Assembly (NCBI RefSeq): GCF_014697375.1
Contig: NZ_JACJRS010000006.1
Span: 1 to 64,000, forward strand
Reading direction: 5' to 3'
DNA length: 64,000 nt
Source of the DNA: Phormidium sp. FACHB-1136
Lineage (GTDB): Bacteria; Cyanobacteriota; Cyanobacteriia; Phormidesmidales; Phormidesmidaceae
A model generated the notes under the pieces. That model ran no database searches. It worked only from the letters and a program-made list of their open reading frames with translations, and had not been told where the DNA came from. Positions 25,043 to 32,863 of the stretch are shown here, in pieces. The position numbers and the translations under genes are program-made. The first letter of the stretch is position 1. Each line of letters opens with the position of its first letter.

Positions 25043-26920
25043 TTACTCCCCTGGGAACAACAGGTGGGCGGCGGCTTTCACCTGTTCAAAGGGGCTATTG
25101 AGGGGCGGCAGGGCGGGCAGACGCACGATGGTTTGTTGGGGGAAGCTATCGGGGGGCAAATCCTGACCGTTTTCGTAGCGGTTGTGGACGATGTAGCGCT
25201 GGGCGATGCCCATATCAGAGAGGGTTTGGTTGAGGCGTTGGGCCTCGGCGAGGATGGCGGACTGGTTTTGCACCACGCCGACAAACTCGGTGTGGGCGGG
25301 ATCCTTGAGTTTGGCTTGGGCAGCCACAACCCGCTGGCGCAGGGTACGCAGACGACCCATAAATTCCACGCGGCCTACCACGTCTTTGTATTTAATCCAC
25401 AGTTTGAAAATCCAGCCTAGCCAGTCGCCCATGGCGGTGGGCATTTCTAGAAAGCGCAGCAGGTGGCCCGTGGGGGCCGTATCCAGGACGATCAACTGCT
25501 GTTCGTTGCGTTCTAGCAAGTCCATCACCGTAATCAGCGACAGCATTTCGTCAATGCCGGGGAGGGCTTGGGAGACAATTTGCCGCCAAGCCTCCGGGCC
25601 GTAGACGAGCTGCATTCCGGCCATCTTGCCATCGTCGCCGCCGAGGATATCTGCCAGTTCCCAGAGGTAATCTTCCCGGAACTGGTCGAGCATCACGGCG
25701 GCGCTCACTTCCTGCCCCTGGAGGTTGGGTCGGAGGGCGGCGGGTTCGTGGCCGAGGGGTTGACCAAAGGCATCGCCAAGGGAGTGGGCGGGGTCGATGG
25801 AAATCATGCGCAGGTGCTGATCGCCATGACGTTCTGCCATGGCCCAGCCGATGGCAGCTGCCACGGTGGTTTTGCCGACGCCGCCCTTGCCGCCCACCAC
25901 AATTAGCCGTCGCCCTGCGGCCAAAAAGTCCTCAAAGCCGGGGGGAATGGGGGCAGGCCAAGGAATGCCGCCGCTGGCCTGGGCGATGCCCGGTAACTCA
26001 GCGATGGGGCTGGTACGGGAAAAGATGGCATCCAAGGCCGCGCCACCCACGGGTTCCCCCGATTGCAGCGGTACCCACAACACCGGATGCCCCGCCGCCA
26101 AGGGTCGAAACTGATCCAACACCTCCGCTTGCACGGGGTTTACCTGCCCACCTTGGAGGATGACTCGATTGATGGCCAGCCCCCCTAGGGGAATCTGCAA
26201 CCGATCTAGGGATTCGATAAACCGCTGGCTTTCCAAAAAGCTCATCGGTTCCGGGATGCCCACCACCCAGCAGGCGGTGCGTTCCGGGTTTTGAATTAGG
26301 CTGCGGCCCGCCTTCAAGTCTTGGCGCATGTCCTCAATGAAGCCATCGGCCTCGTCGGGTTGGTATTGGCCGGAGAGGGTTTGGGTCATGTAGCGGTGCT
26401 TTTCCTGGAATTGATCCAGGGAAGCCAGCAGCGTATCTAAAAAATCCATCAGGGCAAAGAGTGTTAGGGTGTGGCCGCTGGGGGCCATATCTACCACCAC
26501 CCGGTCGGCCTCGTGGTCGCGCAAGATCCGCTGAATTTCCAGCAGCGCCATCAGTTCATCCAGTCCCGGCCAGCCCATTTCCCAAAAGGGGCCGAGGTCT
26601 TCCCCCGCCACAAAGCTGCCCCGCTCCACTAGCAGTTCCAAAATGCCGCCATACTGCGTCCGAAAATCCGCCAGCAGCAATTCCGCATCCAGCGCCCGCA
26701 CCCGCACATTGGGCACATCCTCCAGGGCGGTGGGGGTGTTGTCCACGGGCACTTGCAGCACATCCCCCAGGGAATGGGCCGGGTCGGTAGACAGCAGCAA
26801 AATCGCCTCCTGGGGCCGCCGCTGCCCCAACTGCCGCGCAAAACCGCAGGAGAGCGTGGTTTTGCCCACCCCTCCCTTGCCGCTAACCATAAATAACTGA
26901 TGGGATGTAGACAAAAGCAT
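25043..26920 (-). CDS. Tandem ArsA/Get3-type ATPase
   Basis: 625 aa built of two homologous P-loop ATPase halves. Each has the deviant Walker A GKGGVGKTT (about residues 14-22 and 342-350), a switch I/DPAHSLGD motif (STDPAHSLGD; SIDPAHSLGD) and a switch II TAPTGHLLRFLE or MAPSGHTLTLFA motif. The duplicated architecture matches ArsA arsenite-pump ATPases. In organisms without ArsB next door such proteins may act in Get3-like membrane-protein targeting. No ars genes adjoin; a permease of the ArsB/NhaD superfamily lies 2 kb away but beyond sqr. Metal-binding Cys are few, so arsenite activity is doubtful. Confidence 0.88.
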   Translation of the reverse strand: MLLSTSHQLFMVSGKGGVGKTTLSCGFARQLGQRRPQEAILLLSTDPAHSLGDVLQVPVDNTPTALEDVPNVRVRALDAELLLADFRTQYGGILELLVERGSFVAGEDLGPFWEMGWPGLDELMALLEIQRILRDHEADRVVVDMAPSGHTLTLFALMDFLDTLLASLDQFQEKHRYMTQTLSGQYQPDEADGFIEDMRQDLKAGRSLIQNPERTACWVVGIPEPMSFLESQRFIESLDRLQIPLGGLAINRVILQGGQVNPVQAEVLDQFRPLAAGHPVLWVPLQSGEPVGGAALDAIFSRTSPIAELPGIAQASGGIPWPAPIPPGFEDFLAAGRRLIVVGGKGGVGKTTVAAAIGWAMAERHGDQHLRMISIDPAHSLGDAFGQPLGHEPAALRPNLQGQEVSAAVMLDQFREDYLWELADILGGDDGKMAGMQLVYGPEAWRQIVSQALPGIDEMLSLITVMDLLERNEQQLIVLDTAPTGHLLRFLEMPTAMGDWLGWIFKLWIKYKDVVGRVEFMGRLRTLRQRVVAAQAKLKDPAHTEFVGVVQNQSAILAEAQRLNQTLSDMGIAQRYIVHNRYENGQDLPPDSFPQQTIVRLPALPPLNSPFEQVKAAAHLLFPGE

Positions 26921-27059
26921 CGCCGCTGGCCTGTTGCAAAGGGCTACCTACAGGATTCCCCAGGCCCAGGGGAAGAGAGGAGGTCTGGTAGAAAACTTAA
27001 TTTTCAGGACTTCTCTCCCTGAAGGCTACTCTGTATACACATCTTATTTTCAGGCTACA

Positions 27060-27150
27060 AGTCCTCGGAGATCCCCCTAAATTCCCCTTACAAAGGGGGA
27101 CTTTGCCTCCGGTTCCACCCTTTTTAAGGGGGGCCAGGGGGGATCGATTT
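27060..27150. repeat. Intergenic C/G-run repeat
   Basis: A segment starting near agatccccctaaattcccc and ending ggggccaggggggatcg forms an imperfect palindrome of a type widely dispersed in cyanobacterial genomes. There is no coding content in 26921-27359. Confidence 0.65.
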
Positions 27151-27185
27151 CAGCAATTCTCATTTTGGCAAATTGGCCGTTCGCC

Positions 27186-27225
27186 CTGAGCCTGTCGAAG
27201 GGTTAAAAGGCTTCGACAGGCTCAG
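27186..27225. repeat. Perfect 15-bp inverted repeat (ctgagcctgtcgaag)
   Basis: Arms at 27186-27200 and 27211-27225 with a 10-nt loop. The arm sequence is a very common dispersed bacterial repeat. It lies between the two convergence-free genes arsA-like and sqr; no T-run follows, so a terminator is not claimed. Confidence 0.85.
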
Positions 27226-27359
27226 CCTGAGCGGTATTTTATTCGCCAGCCTAGCCATACTGAGCATTGCTGGATCGATTCCCTGTATCGTCTCCGTCAA
27301 AGACTTCTGTGTACACAGTAGATCCCTGACGGAGTGGGGCAGGGGTGAGGGTGTTATTG

Positions 27360-28688
27360 TCATGGCTTAGCCCGATAGCCGATCACACCCTGTAAAGGCT
27401 TCAGCAGTTCGCCTTCAAAGGGTTTGCCTTTTAACATCCGCTCCCAGTAGAGGCGAGGCAGCATATACTTTTTCACCAGCCACATGCTCCAGCGCTCCTT
27501 GGTGGGATCCATCAAAAAGCTGGATAGGGGGCGGTTACTGTAGTCGAACTCGGCCATGATGGTGCTGTTATAGCCCGTGATCAGGGGGCAGCAGGTGTAG
27601 CCGTTGTAGGTGCTTTGGGGGGCTTGATTCTGAAGGGCGGCGAGTAGGTTGGCCACGAGGGTCGGTGCTTCTCCCCGAACAGCGGCGGCGGTTTTGGAGG
27701 TGGGCAGCGAGGAGGCATCGCCGATGGAAAAAACGTTGGGATAGCGGTTGTGGCGTAGGGTGTCTTTGTTCACATCCACCCAGCCGCCCGGATTGTTGGG
27801 CACCGCCAGGGGGCTATGTTTGATGAAGTCTGGGGCGCTCATGGGCGGTACAACGTGGATCATGTCATAGGGGATGACGACCTGGCGGGTCTCGCTGTTT
27901 TCAGTGACATCAAACACCGCTTCCTTCGCCTCACCCCGAATTTCCACCAGGTTGTGGTGAAAGCGGGGTTCAATGCCACGCCGTGCCACCACTTGATCCA
28001 AGGAATCCGAGTAGGCTTTGACCGCAAACATGGACGCCCCAGCGGTGCAAAACAGCACCCGACTATTGATGCCAACGCCGCTGCGTTCCTTGAAAGAATC
28101 GTCGGCCATATACATGATTTTTTGGGGCGCACCACCGCATTTAATCGGCGTGTTGGGATAGGTAAAAATGGCCGTTCCGCCTGTGAAATCCTGTTTAATC
28201 AACTGGCGCGTATAGAGAGTGAGATCGCGGCGATAGTTGCTGGTGACGCCGTTTTTGCCCAGGGCTTCCGGCAGTCCCTTAACTTTGTGCCAGTCGATCT
28301 GAATGCCGGGGCACACCACCAGATAATCGTACTGAATTTGCACCCCATCTTGGGTTAGCACCGTGTTGTTATCGGGGTCGAGCGTCACCACCGCATCCTG
28401 AATCCAAGTGCTGCCCTTGGGAATGAGGGATTTTTCATCGCGGGTGGTGTCCTCCAGGCGAAACACGCCCCCGCCCACCAGCGTCCAGCCCGGTTGGTAG
28501 TGGTGCTGCGCCGAGGGTTCGATGATGGCAATATCCAGGCCAGGGTTGCGATTCAGCAGTTGGGCCGTCACGGTAATCCCCGCTGCCCCGCCGCCAATGA
28601 CGACAATCTGGTGACGCAGGGTTTTGCGAGTGCCGTCTTGGTCAAGGTTGGCGACGAGGGTTTGGGAAATGTTGGAGGAAAGGGTCAT
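27360..28688 (-). CDS. sqr: Sulfide:quinone oxidoreductase-type flavoprotein
   Basis: 442 aa from ATG 28688 (the TTG at 28724 is rejected because it overlaps an inverted repeat). The N-terminal FAD-binding loop is VIGGGAAGITVTAQLL; YQPGWTLVGGGVF follows. CGGAPQKIMYMA and the late GYTCCPLITGYNSTIMAEFDY hold the redox-active Cys used in type II SQR. The enzyme oxidises sulfide and gives the electrons to plastoquinone at the membrane, for detoxification or anoxygenic electron supply. It could be another member of the NDH-2/SQR family, but the Cys pattern favours SQR. Confidence 0.85.
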   Translation of the reverse strand: MTLSSNISQTLVANLDQDGTRKTLRHQIVVIGGGAAGITVTAQLLNRNPGLDIAIIEPSAQHHYQPGWTLVGGGVFRLEDTTRDEKSLIPKGSTWIQDAVVTLDPDNNTVLTQDGVQIQYDYLVVCPGIQIDWHKVKGLPEALGKNGVTSNYRRDLTLYTRQLIKQDFTGGTAIFTYPNTPIKCGGAPQKIMYMADDSFKERSGVGINSRVLFCTAGASMFAVKAYSDSLDQVVARRGIEPRFHHNLVEIRGEAKEAVFDVTENSETRQVVIPYDMIHVVPPMSAPDFIKHSPLAVPNNPGGWVDVNKDTLRHNRYPNVFSIGDASSLPTSKTAAAVRGEAPTLVANLLAALQNQAPQSTYNGYTCCPLITGYNSTIMAEFDYSNRPLSSFLMDPTKERWSMWLVKKYMLPRLYWERMLKGKPFEGELLKPLQGVIGYRAKP

Positions 28689-28723
28689 GGAATCGGCGGA
28701 TGAAGGGCGGTTAGGCGATGACA

Positions 28724-28742
28724 AATGCTAATCACTAGCATT
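28724..28742. promoter_or_regulatory. Inverted repeat aatgcta-n5-tagcatt upstream of sqr
   Basis: A perfect 7-bp inverted repeat, 36 bp before the sqr start codon. It is placed like an operator; sulfide-responsive ArsR-type repressors are known to control sqr elsewhere, but no regulator gene is in the window. Confidence 0.45.
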
Positions 28743-28922
28743 GAGGCTAATTATAGAAAGTCGCCACAGCCTAAAAGAAGAGGCGACGGCGAAAGAAAAC
28801 CTTAAGCTTGTCGTTTTCTGCCCTGGGTCACTCCCCAGTAACTACCGTTTTCCACGTTTCTCCCCTAGCAACTAGGTTCCCTTGCACAGATCCATGGGGT
28901 TGTGGCCCGCATATGCCCAGCT

Positions 28923-30257
28923 TCACAGAAACCGGAGGATCACAAAAAGACTAATCACTACCAATTGTGCGGCCATGACGGGTAGACCGTAGCGTAGAAA
29001 TTCGTGGAAGGTAATGGCTTTCCCATGCTGTTCGGCAATGCCAGCGGCGACGATATTGGATGATGCTCCGACGAGGGTACCATTTCCCCCTAGGGTGGCC
29101 CCAAACATCATGGCCACAAACAGCGGCAAAATTTCTACGGGAACCTGCCCTGCAAAATCGGTGGCGAGAATTTCTGGCCCCGCTAGGTTGACGTTGACGA
29201 GGTATTCCTTCAGCAGGGGCACCATGGCCACCACCAGGGGAATGTTGGGAATCAGGCTCGATAAAATCCCGGTGACAAACAACAGCACTAGGGAACCGAG
29301 GGCAAGATTTTTCCCAATCACCACGCCCAACAAGCCCGATGCTGCACTAATCACCCCCGCTTCTTGCAGTCCACCAATGAGCACAAAAATGCTCATAAAA
29401 AAGATCAGGGTACTCCAGTCGATATCGCGCAGAATATTTTGAACCGTATCAATGCCGCTGTGGTGGGTCAGCAGGAGACAGAGCGCCGCGCCGAGGAGGG
29501 CAATGGCGGGGGGAGAAATGGGTACGGGCAGACGATCTCCAATCACAAACATCACGAGCACAAGGGCAACAATCACGCTGCCTAGGGCCAACATGCGGGG
29601 ATGATTGACGACCGGGTGGGGCAGTTGGCTGAGGTTATCTAGACGCTTGTTCCAAATGCTAGGAAACAGAATTGGCAGCATGGCCACGATTACTCCAATG
29701 GCAATCACGCCCCCTAAACTAAGCTTTACCAAATAGTCCGCAAAGCTCATGTTGATGGCATCACCCACAATAAAGGTGGCCGGATCGCCCACTAGGGTAA
29801 GCAGTCCGGCACTGTTGGCCACAAACACCATGAGAATGAGCAAGGGCACCACGTTGACGTTAATCTCATCGGCCATGGCTGGCAGCAAGGGTGCTAAGAG
29901 CATGACGGTTGTGGCATTAGGTAATACAGCACAAATGGGTGCTGTAATGGCGACAATTCCCAACAGCAACCGCTTCCCTTCTCCCTTGGCTATTACTACA
30001 ATTTGAGTGGCCAGATAGTCGAAGATTTTGGTCGGTTCAAAGGCTCTCACCATCACCATTACCCCGAAAAATAGGGCCAGGGTGGCATGGCTACGGCTAA
30101 TGTAGTGAATAGCCTGATCCAGGGTAAGCACGTGGAGAAAAATGAGCAGCATTGCACCCAAAAAAGCCGCAATGGTGAGATGCAGTCTCTCCGTGGCAAT
30201 TAGGGCCAGCACGCCGAAGAAAATCACCGAAGCGGTGACTCCAGACAAGGTTTCCAT
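28923..30257 (-). CDS. ArsB/NhaD-superfamily anion or cation permease
   Basis: 444 aa from ATG 30257, chosen for CAGGAGAC 5 nt upstream. Ten or more hydrophobic segments, with LPNATTVMLLAPLLPAM in the first half and ANSAGLLTLVGDPATFIVGDAINMSFADYLV, quoted here in part (GDPATFIVGDAIN), followed by MFGATLGGNGTLVGASSNIVAAGIAEQHG near the end (GNGTLVGASSNIV). These are the two pseudo-repeat signatures of the ion-transporter superfamily that includes ArsB, NhaD and the melanocyte P protein. The substrate may be arsenite, Na+/H+ or an organic anion. Codirectional with sqr, 235 bp upstream of it. Confidence 0.85.
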   Translation of the reverse strand: METLSGVTASVIFFGVLALIATERLHLTIAAFLGAMLLIFLHVLTLDQAIHYISRSHATLALFFGVMVMVRAFEPTKIFDYLATQIVVIAKGEGKRLLLGIVAITAPICAVLPNATTVMLLAPLLPAMADEINVNVVPLLILMVFVANSAGLLTLVGDPATFIVGDAINMSFADYLVKLSLGGVIAIGVIVAMLPILFPSIWNKRLDNLSQLPHPVVNHPRMLALGSVIVALVLVMFVIGDRLPVPISPPAIALLGAALCLLLTHHSGIDTVQNILRDIDWSTLIFFMSIFVLIGGLQEAGVISAASGLLGVVIGKNLALGSLVLLFVTGILSSLIPNIPLVVAMVPLLKEYLVNVNLAGPEILATDFAGQVPVEILPLFVAMMFGATLGGNGTLVGASSNIVAAGIAEQHGKAITFHEFLRYGLPVMAAQLVVISLFVILRFL

Positions 30258-30292
30258 CGATTGTCTCCTGGTGTGAGGGTCGTAAAAATTGT

Positions 30293-30319
30293 CCCCTGAA
30301 AGAATCAAATCCTCAGGGG
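30293..30319. promoter_or_regulatory. Inverted repeat cccctga-n13-tcagggg
   Basis: Seven-bp perfect arms about 36 bp upstream of the permease start, in the divergent region shared with the sugar permease gene. It may be an operator or an mRNA hairpin. The rest of 30320-30671 is featureless to me. Confidence 0.35.
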
Positions 30320-30671
30320 AGCATCACAGAAAGAGAACTACGGATAGCGTTTTAAAAAGCTTCCAAATGTTCCCTCAGGGCTGACGGAGTTAGCTGACGG
30401 GCTAGGGGTGAGAGATCCCCTTCTCTGGCAAATGGACTTGCCCTAAGATTCGCCCCAAAGGTTGGTTCCTCCGCTCTAGCCAATGGGCTAGATTAAGCCA
30501 TTGAAATTGCTGATTATCCTAGCATGTCTCATTTAAGACGGCAACGCTTAGAAGCCCTTTCTTCCTTGCCTTTAGTTGCCTTTTTATGAACCGTTTGTTA
30601 CGCTGGATTTCGGTGTCCCCTGCCGCTATCCCGTAAAATCAAAGGGATTTTCCCTGGGATTCACCCGTCCT

Positions 30672-31601
30672 ATGACTACCGCCCCCCGCCGCAACCTTTA
30701 CCGTCTGGAACGTCTACCCGCCCAAGTTCCCCAGGCGGCGGTGCCCTACCTGTTTTTGCTGCCCGCCTTAGTGGCGCTAACGATTTCCGTCTTTTGGCCT
30801 GCCCTGCGGGCGTTTTACCTCAGTTTCACTAGCTTTGGCCTAGATCTCACGGCACCGCCCACATGGGTAGGTTTGGCGAATCTAAAGCGCCTGATGGCCG
30901 ACGAGGTGTTTTGGCAAACGGTACGCAATAGCCTGGTCTACCTGATGGGAGTCGTCCCGGTGCTTACCTTTGCGCCCCTGGGGTTGGCCATTTTGGTGAA
31001 TCGTCAACTGCGGGGCATCCACTGGCTGCGGGTGGCCTACTATTCTCCGGTGGTGGTGTCGATGGTGGTGGCGGGTATTGCATGGCGCTGGCTCTATGCG
31101 GAAAATGGCCTGTTTAACCAACTGTTGCAGGCGACCGGATTGTTTCCCCAGGGCATTCCCTGGCTCACCAGCCCCAGTTTGGCCCTCTGGAGCGTGATGC
31201 TGGTGACGATTTGGAAGGGTATGGGCTACTACATGGTGATCTACCTGGCGGGGCTGCAAAGCATTCCCCAGGATCTCTATGAGGCGGCGGCGATTGATGG
31301 TTCCGACGGCTGGCGACGCCATTGGGATATCACCCTGCCCCTAATGCGCCCCTACCTGTGGCTGGTGGCGATTATTTCTGCCATTGCCGCCACTAAGGTC
31401 TTCGAGGAGGTCTACATCATGACCCAGGGTGGCCCCCGCAATAGCTCTAAAACGGTGGTCTATTACATCTATGAGCAAGCCTTTGAAAAGCTGGAAATCA
31501 GCTACGCCTGCGCCATTGGGTTGGTTTTGTTTCTGGCGATTGTGGCCCTTTCGGCCCTACGGCTGACCTTGGGTAACCAGGATGTGACGCCCCTCGGTTA
31601 G
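30672..31601 (+). CDS. Sugar ABC transporter permease, MalF type
   Basis: 309 aa from ATG 30672 (an earlier frame to 30576 lacks homology). Six membrane helices, and the MalF/UgpA-type EAA loop is clear: YEAAAIDGSDGWRRHWDITLPLMRPYL (EAAAIDGxxxWxxxxxITLP). It should form the inner-membrane channel of a carbohydrate importer with a MalG-type partner, a binding protein and an ATPase. None of these is adjacent, so partners must be elsewhere. In cyanobacteria this type often imports glucosylglycerol, sucrose or trehalose. Confidence 0.88.
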   Translation: MTTAPRRNLYRLERLPAQVPQAAVPYLFLLPALVALTISVFWPALRAFYLSFTSFGLDLTAPPTWVGLANLKRLMADEVFWQTVRNSLVYLMGVVPVLTFAPLGLAILVNRQLRGIHWLRVAYYSPVVVSMVVAGIAWRWLYAENGLFNQLLQATGLFPQGIPWLTSPSLALWSVMLVTIWKGMGYYMVIYLAGLQSIPQDLYEAAAIDGSDGWRRHWDITLPLMRPYLWLVAIISAIAATKVFEEVYIMTQGGPRNSSKTVVYYIYEQAFEKLEISYACAIGLVLFLAIVALSALRLTLGNQDVTPLG

Positions 31602-31632
31602 GCAGATCTCCCTCAATCTTCCATGGCAAGGA

Positions 31633-31655
31633 GGGGCAGGAGACCTGACCCCTAC
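31633..31655. repeat. Short dispersed repeat (ggggcaggagacctgacccctac)
   Basis: A self-complementary core (gtcaggagacctgac type) followed by ccctac. Variants lie at 40192, 44476, 44507 and 46964. Confidence 0.6.
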
Positions 31656-31724
31656 AGGATTCCAGGCGGTAGGGGTGTGGTCGCCGCGCCCGGTGAAGAG
31701 GCTTTTGGCCGTCAACCCTGTAGA

Positions 31725-31741
31725 GTAGTCACGGTGACTAC
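31725..31741. promoter_or_regulatory. Perfect palindrome gtagtcac-g-gtgactac before the Old Yellow Enzyme gene
   Basis: Eight-base arms with one central base, ending 11 bp before the ATG at 31753. Binding there would block the ribosome site or the transcription start region, as for repressors of OYE-type genes (TetR/MarR families in other bacteria). Confidence 0.55.
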
Positions 31742-31752
31742 GGAATGGTTTT

Positions 31753-32841
31753 ATGACGACAGCAAAGAATTTGTTCACCCCGATCCAGCTTGGGCGCTAT
31801 GAACTCCCGAACCGGATTGTGATGGCTCCCCTCACCCGAAACCGAGCCGGGGCTGGAAATGTGCCTCAGCCATTGAATGCGCTGTACTACCAACAGCGGG
31901 CTTCGGCGGGGCTGATTATCTCGGAGGCCAGCCAGGTTTGTCCCCAGGGTCAGGGCTACCCAGCCACCCCAGGCATTCACAGTGCCGAACAGGTGGCAGG
32001 CTGGAAAGCCGTCACCCAGGCGGTGCATGACCAGGGCGGACACATCTTTCTACAACTCTGGCATGTGGGCCGCATTTCCCACCCCTCTTTCCAGCCGGAG
32101 GGTGCCCTGCCCGTGGCCCCTAGCGCCATCCAGCCCAAGGGCGACGCCATGACCTACGACGGGATGCAGCCCTTTGTCACCCCTCGCGCTTTGGAACTAG
32201 ACGAAATTCCCGGCATCATTGATCAGTATCGCCAAGGGGCAAAAAATGCGCTAGAAGCGGGGTTCGATGGCGTGGAAGTCCACGGCGCAAACGGCTACCT
32301 GCTGGATCAATTTTTGCGGGATGGCACCAACCATCGCACCGATGCCTATGGCGGTTCCCTTGAAAATCGAGCCCGGTTACTGCTGGAGGTCACCCAGGCG
32401 GCGGTGGAGGTGTGGGGTAGCGACCGGGTAGGTGTGCGGCTTTCCCCCAGCAGCACCTTCAACGACATGGCCGATTCTGACCCCAAAACTACCTTTGGTT
32501 ATGCGATCCAAGCACTGAATGCCTTCAACCTGGCTTACCTGCACCTGCTCGAACCCAGCGAAGCCGATCTGCGCTACGGTGGCACCCCCATCCCCACCCG
32601 CGAGTTTCGGCCCCTCTACAACGGAACGCTGATGGTGAACTGGGACTATGACCAAGCCACGGGCCACCAAGCCATTGCCAGTGGCGATGCTGATTTGGTC
32701 TCCTACGGCAAGCTGTTCATCGCCAACCCCGATTTGCCTCGGCGATTTGAGGAAAACGCCCCCCTCAACGAACCCAACTTCGATACCTTCTACGGTGGCG
32801 GAGCCGAAGGCTATACCGACTACCCCAGCCTAGGAGCCTAG
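31753..32841 (+). CDS. Old Yellow Enzyme-type alkene reductase (NemA-like)
   Basis: The 362-aa FMN-dependent barrel reduces activated C=C bonds of enals, enones, maleimides and nitro compounds with NAD(P)H. Evidence: LPNRIVMAPLTRNRA at the N-terminus, the FMN and ligand residues in FLQLWHVGRISHPS, and HGANGYLLDQFLRDGTN, which holds the His/Asn pair that binds the substrate oxygen. Length is normal. A 17-bp palindrome just before the start suggests induction by an electrophile-sensing repressor. It stands alone. Confidence 0.92.
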   Translation: MTTAKNLFTPIQLGRYELPNRIVMAPLTRNRAGAGNVPQPLNALYYQQRASAGLIISEASQVCPQGQGYPATPGIHSAEQVAGWKAVTQAVHDQGGHIFLQLWHVGRISHPSFQPEGALPVAPSAIQPKGDAMTYDGMQPFVTPRALELDEIPGIIDQYRQGAKNALEAGFDGVEVHGANGYLLDQFLRDGTNHRTDAYGGSLENRARLLLEVTQAAVEVWGSDRVGVRLSPSSTFNDMADSDPKTTFGYAIQALNAFNLAYLHLLEPSEADLRYGGTPIPTREFRPLYNGTLMVNWDYDQATGHQAIASGDADLVSYGKLFIANPDLPRRFEENAPLNEPNFDTFYGGGAEGYTDYPSLGA

Positions 32842-32863
32842 GGGGTAATGGCTTAGGGGAGGG

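Noticed and set aside
25043-30257. An arsenite-resistance operon (ArsA-like plus ArsB/NhaD-like)
   Set aside because: The two genes are separated by sqr and 2 kb, with no arsR/arsC nearby, and the ATPase lacks a clear Cys metal site.
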